Below, one piece after another: positions 1-6,619 of a stretch of DNA of 12,737 nt. Every line of letters begins with the position of its first letter. Position 1 is the first letter of the stretch. Position numbers and translations under genes: made by a program. Origin of the DNA: M3007 sp038203695 (lineage in GTDB: Bacteria; Bacteroidota; Bacteroidia; Chitinophagales; Saprospiraceae); the NCBI GenBank assembly GCA_038203695.1, contig JBBRDQ010000146.1, positions 1 through 12,737 on the forward strand. The letters are read 5' to 3'. The notes beneath the pieces were generated by a model, which ran no database searches, was not told the origin of the DNA, and was given only the letters and a program-made list of their open reading frames with translations.

Positions 1-4
1 GTTT

Positions 5-30
5 GTTACTTTTTGCGTCCAAAAAGTAAC
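5..30. repeat. perfect 11-bp hairpin at left edge
   Basis: GTTACTTTTTG (5-15) and CAAAAAGTAAC (20-30) are exact reverse complements around a CGTC loop. Hairpins of this wording are, from memory, common between genes in Bacteroidota, but I cannot search for copies. It may be the end of a terminator for a gene left of the window, or the edge of the larger repeat that begins at 49. Confidence 0.6.
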
Positions 31-48
31 CAAAAAGACTTGGCTTTC

Positions 49-195
49 GAAAAACCCAACCATTTTGCTGCCTCACCGGCGGCGCAAAAAAAACTCGCCG
101 CAGCGTCTGTTCGGGCCGTTGGCCCTTGGTGATTTGGTAGGCTCAAACAGTTTTTTGCTTCATCCGCCGCTGAGGCAGCAAAATGGGGGTTTTTC
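49..195. repeat. 147-bp fold-back (MITE/REP-like) element
   Basis: The outer arms 49-75 and 171-195 are reverse complements, interrupted only by an AA bulge at 58-59. The core CATTTTGCTGCCTCA (61-75) matches TGAGGCAGCAAAATG (171-185) exactly. Pairing continues inward imperfectly: GGCGG plus an A-run at 78-93 against a T-run plus CCGCC at 151-168. A central hairpin GGGCC-GTT-GGCCC lies at 113-125. No transposase lies nearby and I cannot define a target-site duplication. A 75-codon open frame crosses it but is best explained by the repeat itself. A non-autonomous mobile element or an extragenic palindromic repeat are both possible. Confidence 0.6.
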
Positions 196-321
196 TAAGG
201 CCGCAGGACACCTGCTCAATCGGAAGGGAATAGAATATTCAGGTGTTTTGGGGCAGATCAATGGTATTAGTTTGAATATTGGGTTAAGATAAATGCTTGA
301 TTGCCAGGGCTATTGACGGGG

Positions 322-336
322 GTGACTTTAAGTCAC
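322..336. repeat. short palindrome in intergenic region
   Basis: GTGACTT-T-AAGTCAC is a 7-bp inverted repeat with a single central base. It has no T-run after it, so a terminator role is not supported. It could be an operator-like site or chance. Confidence 0.3.
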
Positions 337-391
337 TCCGTCACTAAGCAACTGATTATCAACCACTTCCTAATTCCAACCCAATGTTCGC

Positions 392-567
392 ATTACGAAT
401 TAAAAATTACGAATTACGAAGGCCCGTTGTGGCGCATGGATTTAGCAGATTATCCGGATTGAAACCGGCTTTATCCCCTGCCTGGTTCATTCCCTAACGC
501 AAGGGCTAAACAAATTCGTAATTCGTAATTCGTAATTTTTAATTGATTCGTAATTGATTCGTAATTA
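392..567. repeat. inverted pair of ATTCGTA/TACGAAT heptamer arrays
   Basis: The left array (392-419) is four 7-bp units: ATTACGA, ATTAAAA, ATTACGA, ATTACGA. The right array (514-567) reads the other way: three ATTCGTA units, the variant ATTTTTA, then two ATTCGTA units each preceded by ATTG. Positions 398-420 and 522-544 form a perfect 23-bp inverted repeat around a 101-bp loop, and the variant unit is mirrored in both arms. The right array ends about 10 bp before the ATG at 578, so it occupies the space where a promoter or leader would be. It resembles the heptameric short tandem repeats known from cyanobacteria; the function is unknown. Confidence 0.75.
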
Positions 568-577
568 ATAAAACGCT

Positions 578-1480
578 ATGCAAAGACGCAACTTTCTTAA
601 AAGCACGGGCCTGACTTTAGGCGCAACTACCATCCTGGGCGGCGATATGCTGACCAAAATCTTCTGGGAAGATCCTTTTAAAATGAAAATGCTGCGCGGC
701 GGCATAGGTGTTTTCACCGAAAAAGGCGGCACAATTGCTTACCTGCAAACCAAAAAAGGTATGGCGATCGTCGATTCGGAATTTCCCGAACAGTCGCAAC
801 ATTTGATCGATGCGCTGCGCAAAACGACGGACAAGCCGTTCCAGTTACTGATCAATACGCACCACCACGGCGACCACTCTTCGGGCAATATTTCCTTCAA
901 GGGCCTGGTTGGACATGTAGTGGCGCATGAAAACTCCCTGAAAAATCAAAAGGAAGTGGCGGTGAAAAACAAGAACGAAGACAAACAATTGTATCCGGAC
1001 ATGACCTTCACGACCGGCTGGCATCAGAAACTGGGTAAAGAAAGTATCCGGGCCCACTATTTCGGCGCAGCCCATACCAATGGCGACAGCATTATTCACT
1101 TTGAACATGCCAACATTGCGCACATGGGCGATCTGACTTTCAACCGTCGGTATCCGTTCGTGGATCGCAGTGCCGGTGCCAATATTAAAAATTGGATTAC
1201 CGTACTGGATAAAACGCTGCGCACGTTTGACAACCAGACACTGTTCATCTTTGGCCACGCCTTCGATCCGGAAAAAATAACCGGAACGAAAGAAGATATC
1301 AAAGTTTTTCAGGACTACCTGTCAAAATTGATGACCTTTGTGGAAAGCGAAGTAAAAGCCGGAAAAACCCGGGAGGAAATTTTGAAAACCACCGCTATTC
1401 CGGGTGTCACGGAAATGAAGGGCGATGGCATTGAACGGAGCGTTACGGCGGCTTATGAAGAAGTAACAATGGGCAAATAA
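578..1480 (+). CDS. Tat-exported metallo-beta-lactamase-fold hydrolase
   Basis: A 300-residue zinc-dependent hydrolase of the metallo-beta-lactamase superfamily, probably exported folded by the Tat pathway. The N-terminus QRRNFLK (residues 2-8) followed by a short hydrophobic stretch fits a Tat leader. The zinc site is complete: HHHGDH at 95-100 (ligands H95, H97, D99, H100), H166 in GAAHTNGD, D185 in HMGD and H227 in FGH. The spacing fits SoxH-like periplasmic members rather than RNA-processing members, but the substrate cannot be named. It has no beta-lactamase-specific feature I would trust. Residues 36-300 align without gaps to the next gene, 177 of 265 positions identical by hand count. 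The ATG lies just after a repeat array. The hairpin GATTAG-CGG-CTAATC (1508-1522) follows the gene but has no T-run. Confidence 0.85.
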   Translation: MQRRNFLKSTGLTLGATTILGGDMLTKIFWEDPFKMKMLRGGIGVFTEKGGTIAYLQTKKGMAIVDSEFPEQSQHLIDALRKTTDKPFQLLINTHHHGDHSSGNISFKGLVGHVVAHENSLKNQKEVAVKNKNEDKQLYPDMTFTTGWHQKLGKESIRAHYFGAAHTNGDSIIHFEHANIAHMGDLTFNRRYPFVDRSAGANIKNWITVLDKTLRTFDNQTLFIFGHAFDPEKITGTKEDIKVFQDYLSKLMTFVESEVKAGKTREEILKTTAIPGVTEMKGDGIERSVTAAYEEVTMGK

Positions 1481-1591
1481 TTGCCTTCTATCTGGAAAAA
1501 ACAAAGCGATTAGCGGCTAATCAGGCCGGGTGACTCCGGTTCAACCCAACGCTGATCATCCGTTGATCGTTTTGTTTTACAACGTACATAC

Positions 1592-2389
1592 ATGAAATTA
1601 TTAAGAAATGCCGTGGGTGTTTTCACGGAAAAGGGCGGCACGATCGCGTATTTAACCACTAGAGAAGGGATCGCAGTAGTGGATGCACAGTTCCCGGAGC
1701 AGGCGCAGAAATTGATCGACGCACTGCGGGAAACGACCAATAAACCGTTTAAAGTGCTGATCAATACGCACCACCATGAAGACCACACCGCCGGGAATAT
1801 CGCATTCAAGGGGCTGGTGGAACAGGTGGTTGCGCAGGAGAACGCGTTCAAAAACCAACAGGCAGCGGCAGTAAAAAGCAAACGGGAAGCCGAACAATTG
1901 TACCCCAGCATCATCTACGCCAAACAATGGAGCCAGCGGCTCGGTACCGAACACATCCGGGCGCATTATTTTGGCCCGGCCCATACCGATGGCGATAGCA
2001 TTATCCATTTCGAACAAGCCAATATTGTGCATTTGGGCGATCTGGTGTTCAATCGCCTGTACCCCTATATCGATACAAGCGCCGGTGCCAGCATTCAAAA
2101 CTGGATCGCAGTGCTGGATAAAGTACTTGCCACGTTTGACAATCAGGCCATTTTTATCTTTGGCCACGCGCAAGAAACCGAGCAGCGCACGGGGACCAAA
2201 GAAGATGTCAAGGTGTTTCAGGACTACCTGGTCAAACTGCTGGGTTTTGTAGAAGCACAAGTAAATGCGGGCAAATCGCAGCGTGATATTCTGCAAATCA
2301 CGGCCATTCCCGGCGTTACGCAAATGTATGGCGAGGGCATCGAGCGCAGTCTTGCAGCGGCGTATGAAGAAATGAAGGTGGGCGTATAG
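1592..2389 (+). CDS. metallo-beta-lactamase-fold hydrolase, leaderless paralogue
   Basis: A 265-residue paralogue of the gene just upstream, 111 bp away on the same strand. Its first residues MKLLRNAVGVF align exactly with residue 36 onward of the neighbour (MKMLRGGIGVF), so it corresponds to the mature domain without the Tat leader. An in-frame TGA at about 1553-1555 rules out a longer start without a frame change. The metal ligands are kept: HHHEDH at 60-65 (H60, H62, D64, H65), H131, D150 and H192. The residue before the second Asp changes from Gly to Glu, as occurs elsewhere in the superfamily. As read, it should be cytoplasmic, giving an exported and an internal copy of one enzyme. Substrate unknown. 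It could be co-transcribed with the first gene. Confidence 0.82.
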   Translation: MKLLRNAVGVFTEKGGTIAYLTTREGIAVVDAQFPEQAQKLIDALRETTNKPFKVLINTHHHEDHTAGNIAFKGLVEQVVAQENAFKNQQAAAVKSKREAEQLYPSIIYAKQWSQRLGTEHIRAHYFGPAHTDGDSIIHFEQANIVHLGDLVFNRLYPYIDTSAGASIQNWIAVLDKVLATFDNQAIFIFGHAQETEQRTGTKEDVKVFQDYLVKLLGFVEAQVNAGKSQRDILQITAIPGVTQMYGEGIERSLAAAYEEMKVGV

Positions 2390-2417
2390 CCATTATTACA
2401 CGGTTTTATTAGTTTAT

Positions 2418-2431
2418 CCGTATTCATACGG
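2418..2431. terminator. weak hairpin after second hydrolase gene
   Basis: CCGTA-TTCA-TACGG forms a 5-bp stem with a 4-base loop 29 bp after the stop at 2389, between convergent genes. There is no clear T-run after it, so termination is only a possibility. Confidence 0.25.
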
Positions 2432-2547
2432 CATCCGCTACTTATCATCCTGGTATTAACCGGGAAAACGCGGCATGAAACACCCAATAAACTTAAAAAA
2501 CAATGTAATTGGCTTCCCCTAAAAACCAGATTGAAAAATATACGGTC

Positions 2548-2563
2548 TTCCCGTTCATGGGAA
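2548..2563 (-). terminator. possible terminator overlapping TonB_C gene stop
   Basis: On the minus strand TTCCC-ATGAAC-GGGAA forms a 5-bp stem, with the gene's TGA stop in the loop and a run of five T about ten bases later. Stem and tail are both weak for intrinsic termination. Confidence 0.25.
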
Positions 2564-3766
2564 AAGAAGCGTCAGTATACTTTGCGATCGCAGGGGGGAT
2601 TTACTGGTCGCAATGCCTGTGGCTGGTATCCAGTCGGGCATCAGCGACATAAGGCGCAAGGCTTCCCGTCCGTATCCCGCCGCACTGGAAGCCTTGCTCA
2701 TCGTCGCAGTAATGCAAGTCAGTTTCCCGGTTTCTTCCACGGTAAACTTTACAAAAACGGCGTGTTGTACACTGTATCGGTCGATAAGTGGCATGTAGAC
2801 ATTGTTCTTTGCTATAAAACGAAACAAAGTGTCCGGTCCGTAGCCACCGGGAAACCTGGCTTCATTCCAGGTCACCGGTACTGCCGAACAATCGCTGGTC
2901 ATGCTGGAATGCAAGGTGTCTCTTACGGCTTCTTCCGGCAGGAATTCAAAGTAAATGCGCAGCGTCATGCGGATATTAACAGGCCAGCCATTGGCTTCGC
3001 CGGGTAGCCAGCGGGGCATTTTTTGCAGCAGCGCAAGGGCAGCCGGACCATACTTGCCGTTGCTTTCATCCTTTATTATTTGTAATTCACGGATGGCCCC
3101 TACCCGGTTCACTACAAAAGAGGCGACTACATAGTCGGATTGCATTTTTTTGCTCCAGATACGTGCTTCCTGCCCTGCTAACCACTGGTATAAATTCCGG
3201 TCTCCACCCGGAAATGCGGGGGGCTTGGAGACGTCGAATATATCCAATACCCGGGTGTCCTCCTGTTGCGGCGCATAATAAGCCGGGTCTTCCGGCAGAC
3301 AGGCGGTATAGGTAAGGAAGCCCTGCCAGTGATCGATGTAAAAGGTACGCCGGCATTGCACTTTTTGCGGTATTGATTTTAAATCCGGCGTGTGCCACCA
3401 GTTGCTTTTCAGCACGGCATCGATAAAGCGGGTACAGGTGTTCATGGAATTACCCTTTGCAATAAACGATGTGGTGATGTGTCCTTTTTGATTTACCACG
3501 AAATCAATTATCACGGTATCAACTTTTTGCCGGGCATTCATATCTACCGGACAGTCGCAGCACGTATTCAGGTATTCCTGTATGTAAAAATTGCTGGGAC
3601 CGGCACAGAGATAGGCGGGGAGGTCGGTTTCAGCCACGGTAGAATCAGGCAAACTCACCCCTAATGGTTGCTGTGACCAGCTACAGACAGTGGAAAAAAG
3701 CAGCAGAGACAGTAGGGACAGGATTGGTCTGCTGGTGGTACTAAAAACAGGAAACGGAATCAGCAT
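2555..3766 (-). CDS. secreted protein with three TonB C-terminal-like domains
   Basis: 403 residues with an N-terminal hydrophobic segment (about 14-30) that looks like a signal peptide ending near SWSQQ. Three regions resemble the TonB C-terminal fold: residues 60-146 (divergent, Cys-rich at 69-72), 179-275 and 299-403. The second and third carry hallmarks seen in Bacteroidota members: FPGG (185-188 and 305-308), a beta segment VxxxFxVNxxG, an AL helix and MPxWxP (250-255, 376-381). It lacks the long proline-rich periplasm-spanning linker of true TonB energy transducers, and no ExbB/ExbD gene is near. I therefore infer a periplasmic or surface protein reusing the fold for binding, not an energy transducer. 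A perfect TATATTTG lies upstream at 3815-3822. It converges on the hydrolase pair and diverges from the membrane operon. Confidence 0.78.
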   Translation of the reverse strand: MLIPFPVFSTTSRPILSLLSLLLFSTVCSWSQQPLGVSLPDSTVAETDLPAYLCAGPSNFYIQEYLNTCCDCPVDMNARQKVDTVIIDFVVNQKGHITTSFIAKGNSMNTCTRFIDAVLKSNWWHTPDLKSIPQKVQCRRTFYIDHWQGFLTYTACLPEDPAYYAPQQEDTRVLDIFDVSKPPAFPGGDRNLYQWLAGQEARIWSKKMQSDYVVASFVVNRVGAIRELQIIKDESNGKYGPAALALLQKMPRWLPGEANGWPVNIRMTLRIYFEFLPEEAVRDTLHSSMTSDCSAVPVTWNEARFPGGYGPDTLFRFIAKNNVYMPLIDRYSVQHAVFVKFTVEETGKLTCITATMSKASSAAGYGREALRLMSLMPDWIPATGIATSKSPLRSQSILTLLFP

Positions 3767-3814
3767 ACACCGGATTTTTTGAAATAATACTAAAATAGCT
3801 GGACATTAGATGCC

Positions 3815-3822
3815 CAAATATA
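3815..3822 (-). promoter_or_regulatory. -7 promoter element of the TonB_C gene
   Basis: The minus strand reads TATATTTG, a perfect match to the Bacteroidota consensus TAnnTTTG, 48 bp before the ATG at 3766. No TTG is found at the usual -33 distance, so only half of the promoter is recognisable. Predicted leader about 40 bases. Confidence 0.4.
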
Positions 3823-3844
3823 CGGTGCTCCGACACGATATAAC

Positions 3845-3877
3845 TTGTCAGCGGATTTTAATGGTTTGCTAATTTTG
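3845..3877 (+). promoter_or_regulatory. promoter of the membrane/phosphoesterase operon
   Basis: TTG at 3845-3847 and TAATTTTG at 3870-3877 fit the Bacteroidota pattern TTG-N(17-23)-TAnnTTTG with a 22-bp spacer. Initiation is usually several bases after the -7 box, which would put the RNA start almost on the ATG at 3882 and give a leaderless or nearly leaderless transcript. Confidence 0.45.
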
Positions 3878-3881
3878 CACG

Positions 3882-4877
3882 ATGAAAACACTGCTCGCCT
3901 TCTTCTTCGCTTCGCTGTACGGTCTGCTACTGCGCTTTTTCTTTGCTTTCTACCAGGACTGGCTGCAAGTGATCAGTATCTCTTTGGTCATACTGGCACC
4001 GCTTGGGATTGGCTTTCTGACGGTAGCGTTGTCCGGCCTGCAACGGGTGAAAAGCAATGCCTCGGCCTTCTTCAGGCCCTGGGTAACTACGCTCATACTG
4101 CTGGTTGTCACCATCATGCTTTCGCTGGAAGGGACGATCTGCTGGTTGATGATCTATCCGCTGTTCTCTATTATGGCTGGTTTTGGTGGACTACTGGCTT
4201 ACCGTATGCTCAAAAGAAGACAACGGCAGGCCCAACACGGGCAAAGAGCCGACATTCTGGATGATTTTGACCGGTCTGATCTGTTGAAATTTTCTCCGGT
4301 CCTCACCTTGCCTTTTGTGCTCGGTCTGGTGGAGCAGGACCGGTTGCTCACGGCGGACACCTATATAGTGACGCGAGAGATTACCATCGCCGCCCCGCCT
4401 TCCGCAGTCTGGGCCGCCATCCTCCATACGGATGACATTGCGCCGCAGGTGGATCAGGGTTTTTTTACCAACGTCTTTCAATTGCCCCATCACCTGCGCA
4501 CTACCCTCGACACGGCGGCCGTGGGTGGCCAGCGGACGGCCTTTTACGAGCGGGGCCTCTACTTCCAGGAGACTATCACCCGATGCGAACCGGAAAAATT
4601 GCTGATCGTAACGATCAAAGCCGATCCCGGTAATGTGCCGCCTACGGTGCTGGACGAGCATATTGTGATCGGAGGACGGCACTTTAAAGCCCTGGAAGAT
4701 ACGTATCAACTGACTCCTTTGTCCAACGGCCAATGTCGGTTGCAATTATCCGGCCGTATCCTCCTCAATACACCGTTTAACTGGTATGCCGGTTTATGGG
4801 CAAAATGGGGGCTGAGCGATCTGTTCCAACATATACTGTACCGGATCGAAACCAATGCGACCCAACCGGTAAAATGA
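3882..4877 (+). CDS. membrane protein with C-terminal SRPBCC domain
   Basis: 331 residues. The N-terminal part has about four hydrophobic segments (roughly 1-22, 28-52, 66-86, 87-108) followed by a basic stretch KRRQRQAQ (111-118). A further hydrophobic patch sits at 137-151. Residues about 162-326 look like an SRPBCC/START-type hydrophobic-ligand-binding domain, opening with ITIAAPPSAVWAAIL, the usual first strand and helix of that fold, and closing with a long C-terminal helix. I infer a membrane-tethered binder or carrier of a lipid-like ligand; which ligand, and on which side of the membrane, cannot be told. Its stop overlaps the next start as ATGA (4874-4877), indicating translational coupling. 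It is the first gene of a four-gene run and has the promoter at 3845-3877. Confidence 0.75.
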   Translation: MKTLLAFFFASLYGLLLRFFFAFYQDWLQVISISLVILAPLGIGFLTVALSGLQRVKSNASAFFRPWVTTLILLVVTIMLSLEGTICWLMIYPLFSIMAGFGGLLAYRMLKRRQRQAQHGQRADILDDFDRSDLLKFSPVLTLPFVLGLVEQDRLLTADTYIVTREITIAAPPSAVWAAILHTDDIAPQVDQGFFTNVFQLPHHLRTTLDTAAVGGQRTAFYERGLYFQETITRCEPEKLLIVTIKADPGNVPPTVLDEHIVIGGRHFKALEDTYQLTPLSNGQCRLQLSGRILLNTPFNWYAGLWAKWGLSDLFQHILYRIETNATQPVK

Positions 4878-5386
4878 GTTTTTTTCAGCGTTCTATCCGA
4901 CCTTATATCTCGCTGTGGCTGCTCTTTGCGCCCGGAACCCTGTTTGTGCTGCTGCTGTGGTTATTTCGGGATCATCCCAATCTGGCAATTGTAAAAGATC
5001 GCTCGTTTTTCCCCTGGCAGTTTGTGGTAATCGGGGTCGCCGGTAGCATAGCCACCATCGGCGGTGTGTTGGATTGGAAATTTCACCGCGATCCGCTTAA
5101 ACTGCAATTATCCAAAAAGGAAAGAGATGCGGAAGCCGCTGCGCTGGGTCTGGGCGGTTTGCCAATGTTTGGTTGTCTGTGGCTGGCTATGCTGAGTGCG
5201 CGGCCCACTAACTACCTGATTCCGATGCTTATCATCCTGATTTATACGGTAGTGGCCATCAGTTACGACGAATTTGTCTTTCATATTCACCGTTGCGGGA
5301 AAACAGAAACGCGTTATCACCGGATGCTGGTTTTTGGCAACGCCCTGGCGTGGCTGGCCTGGGTGCATTTTATTTTCTGTACATGA
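4874..5386 (+). CDS. small polytopic membrane protein, unknown family
   Basis: 170 residues with about four to five hydrophobic segments (12-31, 47-67, 94-108, 113-130, 151-168). I do not recognise the family. The last third is rich in His and charged residues around membrane segments: YDEFVFHIHRCGKTETRYHR (131-150), then GNALAWLAWVH. That pattern could hold a metal or a head group, but this is only a suggestion. I chose the ATG at 4874 over an in-frame ATG at 4796 because it forms an ATGA overlap with the previous stop and removes a 26-residue hydrophilic extension that lies wholly inside the upstream gene. Its own stop again overlaps the next start as ATGA (5383-5386). Confidence 0.7.
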   Translation: MSFFQRSIRPYISLWLLFAPGTLFVLLLWLFRDHPNLAIVKDRSFFPWQFVVIGVAGSIATIGGVLDWKFHRDPLKLQLSKKERDAEAAALGLGGLPMFGCLWLAMLSARPTNYLIPMLIILIYTVVAISYDEFVFHIHRCGKTETRYHRMLVFGNALAWLAWVHFIFCT

Positions 5387-5949
5387 AAGCCGCATCCTTA
5401 CTGCGTGCCGCTCGGGAAAAACAGGCGGCACATGCTGTTGCCGCCGTTTCCGCGCTGGCTACCGGCGCAATTTTTGAACATGGCGCGGTCTGGATGGGGG
5501 AGTGGATGGCGTACCTGCATCCCGAACAGACACTTGTATTAACGCCATTGCGGCGTTTTAGCCGATATGGATTGCTCAAATACAGCGCTGCGTTATTGGG
5601 TTTCGGAATTGCCTGTGTGGCCCTTGTACGCGTACACCTGTTCCTGCTGCCAGGAGCGATTCTGGTATTTTACGCCATTGAAGTGCATTTTTTGTTTCTT
5701 TTTCCGCTTTTACTGGAAAATGAAAAACGGCCCTGGCTGTGCAGTATCCGTATGACGTACCAGATAGGATTGCTTCAGGCGATGGTCACCGTTATGTGGA
5801 TCGGCTTTTTTATGCTGACTGGCCTGCTGCATCGCAAAGACCCATTGCTCAATTGGCATATCGGATGCCTGGCCGTATTGATCTGGTTTTATGAAGTTAG
5901 AGATAGGTTATCATCACAAGCCTGTAGTGCGGGAAATACAAGCCAGTAA
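5383..5949 (+). CDS. polytopic membrane protein, unknown family
   Basis: 188 residues, family not recognised. After a basic N-terminus there are about four strong hydrophobic segments (66-85, 87-111, 125-148, 157-170), with one weaker segment near 18-32. Acidic and His residues occur next to or inside these segments (FEHG at 31-34, IEVHF at 99-103). The start at 5383 is preferred over an in-frame ATG at 5293 because of the ATGA overlap with the preceding stop. Its last 59 bp overlap the start of the phosphoesterase gene in another frame, so the two are almost certainly expressed together. It probably forms a complex with the two preceding membrane proteins; that is inference from coupling only. 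Confidence 0.68.
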   Translation: MKAASLLRAAREKQAAHAVAAVSALATGAIFEHGAVWMGEWMAYLHPEQTLVLTPLRRFSRYGLLKYSAALLGFGIACVALVRVHLFLLPGAILVFYAIEVHFLFLFPLLLENEKRPWLCSIRMTYQIGLLQAMVTVMWIGFFMLTGLLHRKDPLLNWHIGCLAVLIWFYEVRDRLSSQACSAGNTSQ

Positions 5950-6589
5950 CCCGGTGCGGATCGGGATTCGGGTGCTGTATTGTTCCGACTTACACTTGAA
6001 TCGTTTTGGAAAAAATATTGTAGCCAACCTGGTCGCCATCATGGCGCAGTACAAACCGGAAGTGGTGCTGCTGGGTGGCGACTATGCAGATACGTCGCGG
6101 GGAGAAGTGTATTTCGAACAATTATTGCAGGGCCTGACTATTTGTAAACACGTATTGGTGATTGCCGGCAATCACGACCGTTTCCGGGGAACGCACCGTA
6201 TCGAGGCATTGTGCCGACAGTATGCAGCCACCTGGCTTGAAAAAACATCTGCCGATATCCTCATCAACGGTTATTGCCTGCATGTAGATGGCAGTTTGCC
6301 GGCTCAATCGGTTGAAAATGCCGATTTTTCCCTATTGTGCCTGCATGAGCCGATCGATCCCCAATCCATTCAGCAGCAGTATGATCTGATCGTGGCCGGT
6401 CATTTGCACGGCAGTCAGGTAGTATGGTGGGAAAACGCCAAGGGGCTGTATCCAGGGCGGTTATTTTACCGCTGGAACCTGTTGCAAACCCAACTTGGTA
6501 AATGCTTGTATATCATCAGCAAAGGCGTGGGCGACACTTTGCCGATCCGTTACAATTGCAAAAGGGATGTGTTGCTGATCAGTATTTAA
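5891..6589 (+). CDS. calcineurin-like metallophosphoesterase
   Basis: 232 residues with the full metal-binding set of the calcineurin-like phosphoesterase superfamily in order: SDLHL (D33, H35), GGD (D64), GNHD (N94, H95, D96), LHEP (H152) and GHLHG (H171, H173). It lacks the N-terminal membrane anchor of YkuE/LpxG-type enzymes, so it is likely cytoplasmic or recruited by its membrane neighbours. The substrate (nucleotide, phospholipid or protein phosphate) is not evident. The ATG at 5891 leaves about 30 residues before the first motif, a normal distance; it overlaps the previous gene by 59 bp, and no later ATG precedes the first motif. Together with the SRPBCC protein and two membrane proteins this suggests a membrane lipid-phosphate task, as inference. 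Confidence 0.85.
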   Translation: MKLEIGYHHKPVVREIQASNPVRIGIRVLYCSDLHLNRFGKNIVANLVAIMAQYKPEVVLLGGDYADTSRGEVYFEQLLQGLTICKHVLVIAGNHDRFRGTHRIEALCRQYAATWLEKTSADILINGYCLHVDGSLPAQSVENADFSLLCLHEPIDPQSIQQQYDLIVAGHLHGSQVVWWENAKGLYPGRLFYRWNLLQTQLGKCLYIISKGVGDTLPIRYNCKRDVLLISI

Positions 6590-6619
6590 CTACCTTTATG
6601 GCTTCAATTTGTCGGCGCT

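Larger units (their letters stand above)
1..577. other. 577-bp gene-free, repeat-rich region
   Basis: No coding region is supportable here. It holds the hairpin at 5-30, the fold-back element at 49-195, a small inverted repeat ACACCTG (208-214)/CAGGTGT (240-246), the palindrome at 322-336 and the inverted heptamer arrays at 392-567. I found no match to the Bacteroidota -7 element TAnnTTTG close to the gene at 578, so its promoter is not identified. Confidence 0.6.

Noticed and set aside
65..292. 75-codon plus-strand open frame
   Set aside because: It lies across the 49-195 fold-back element, has Arg-rich low-complexity content and no domain; the repeat explains it.
1508..1522. Terminator between the two hydrolase genes
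   Set aside because: GATTAG-CGG-CTAATC is a real 6-bp stem but is AT-rich and has no T-run after it.
1652..2323. 223-codon minus-strand open frame, with a similar one opposite the first hydrolase (845-1258)
   Set aside because: The likeness of the two antisense frames follows from the paralogy of the sense genes; neither has independent coding features.
578..2389. True beta-lactamase (antibiotic resistance) assignment for the two hydrolases
   Set aside because: The zinc motif alone is shared by the whole superfamily, and nothing in the sequences points to a beta-lactam substrate.
2531..3007. 158-codon plus-strand open frame opposite the TonB_C gene
   Set aside because: It is antisense to a gene with clear domain motifs and signal peptide, and has no recognisable motif itself.
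2555..3766. Calling this gene tonB
   Set aside because: No Pro-rich linker and no ExbB/ExbD neighbours, and it has three domains after a signal peptide; only the domain likeness is supportable.
4796..4873. Upstream start for the second operon gene
   Set aside because: It would add a hydrophilic 26-residue extension inside the previous gene; the ATGA overlap at 4874 is a better start.
5293..5382. Upstream start for the third operon gene
   Set aside because: The extension lies entirely within the previous gene; the ATGA overlap at 5383 is preferred.
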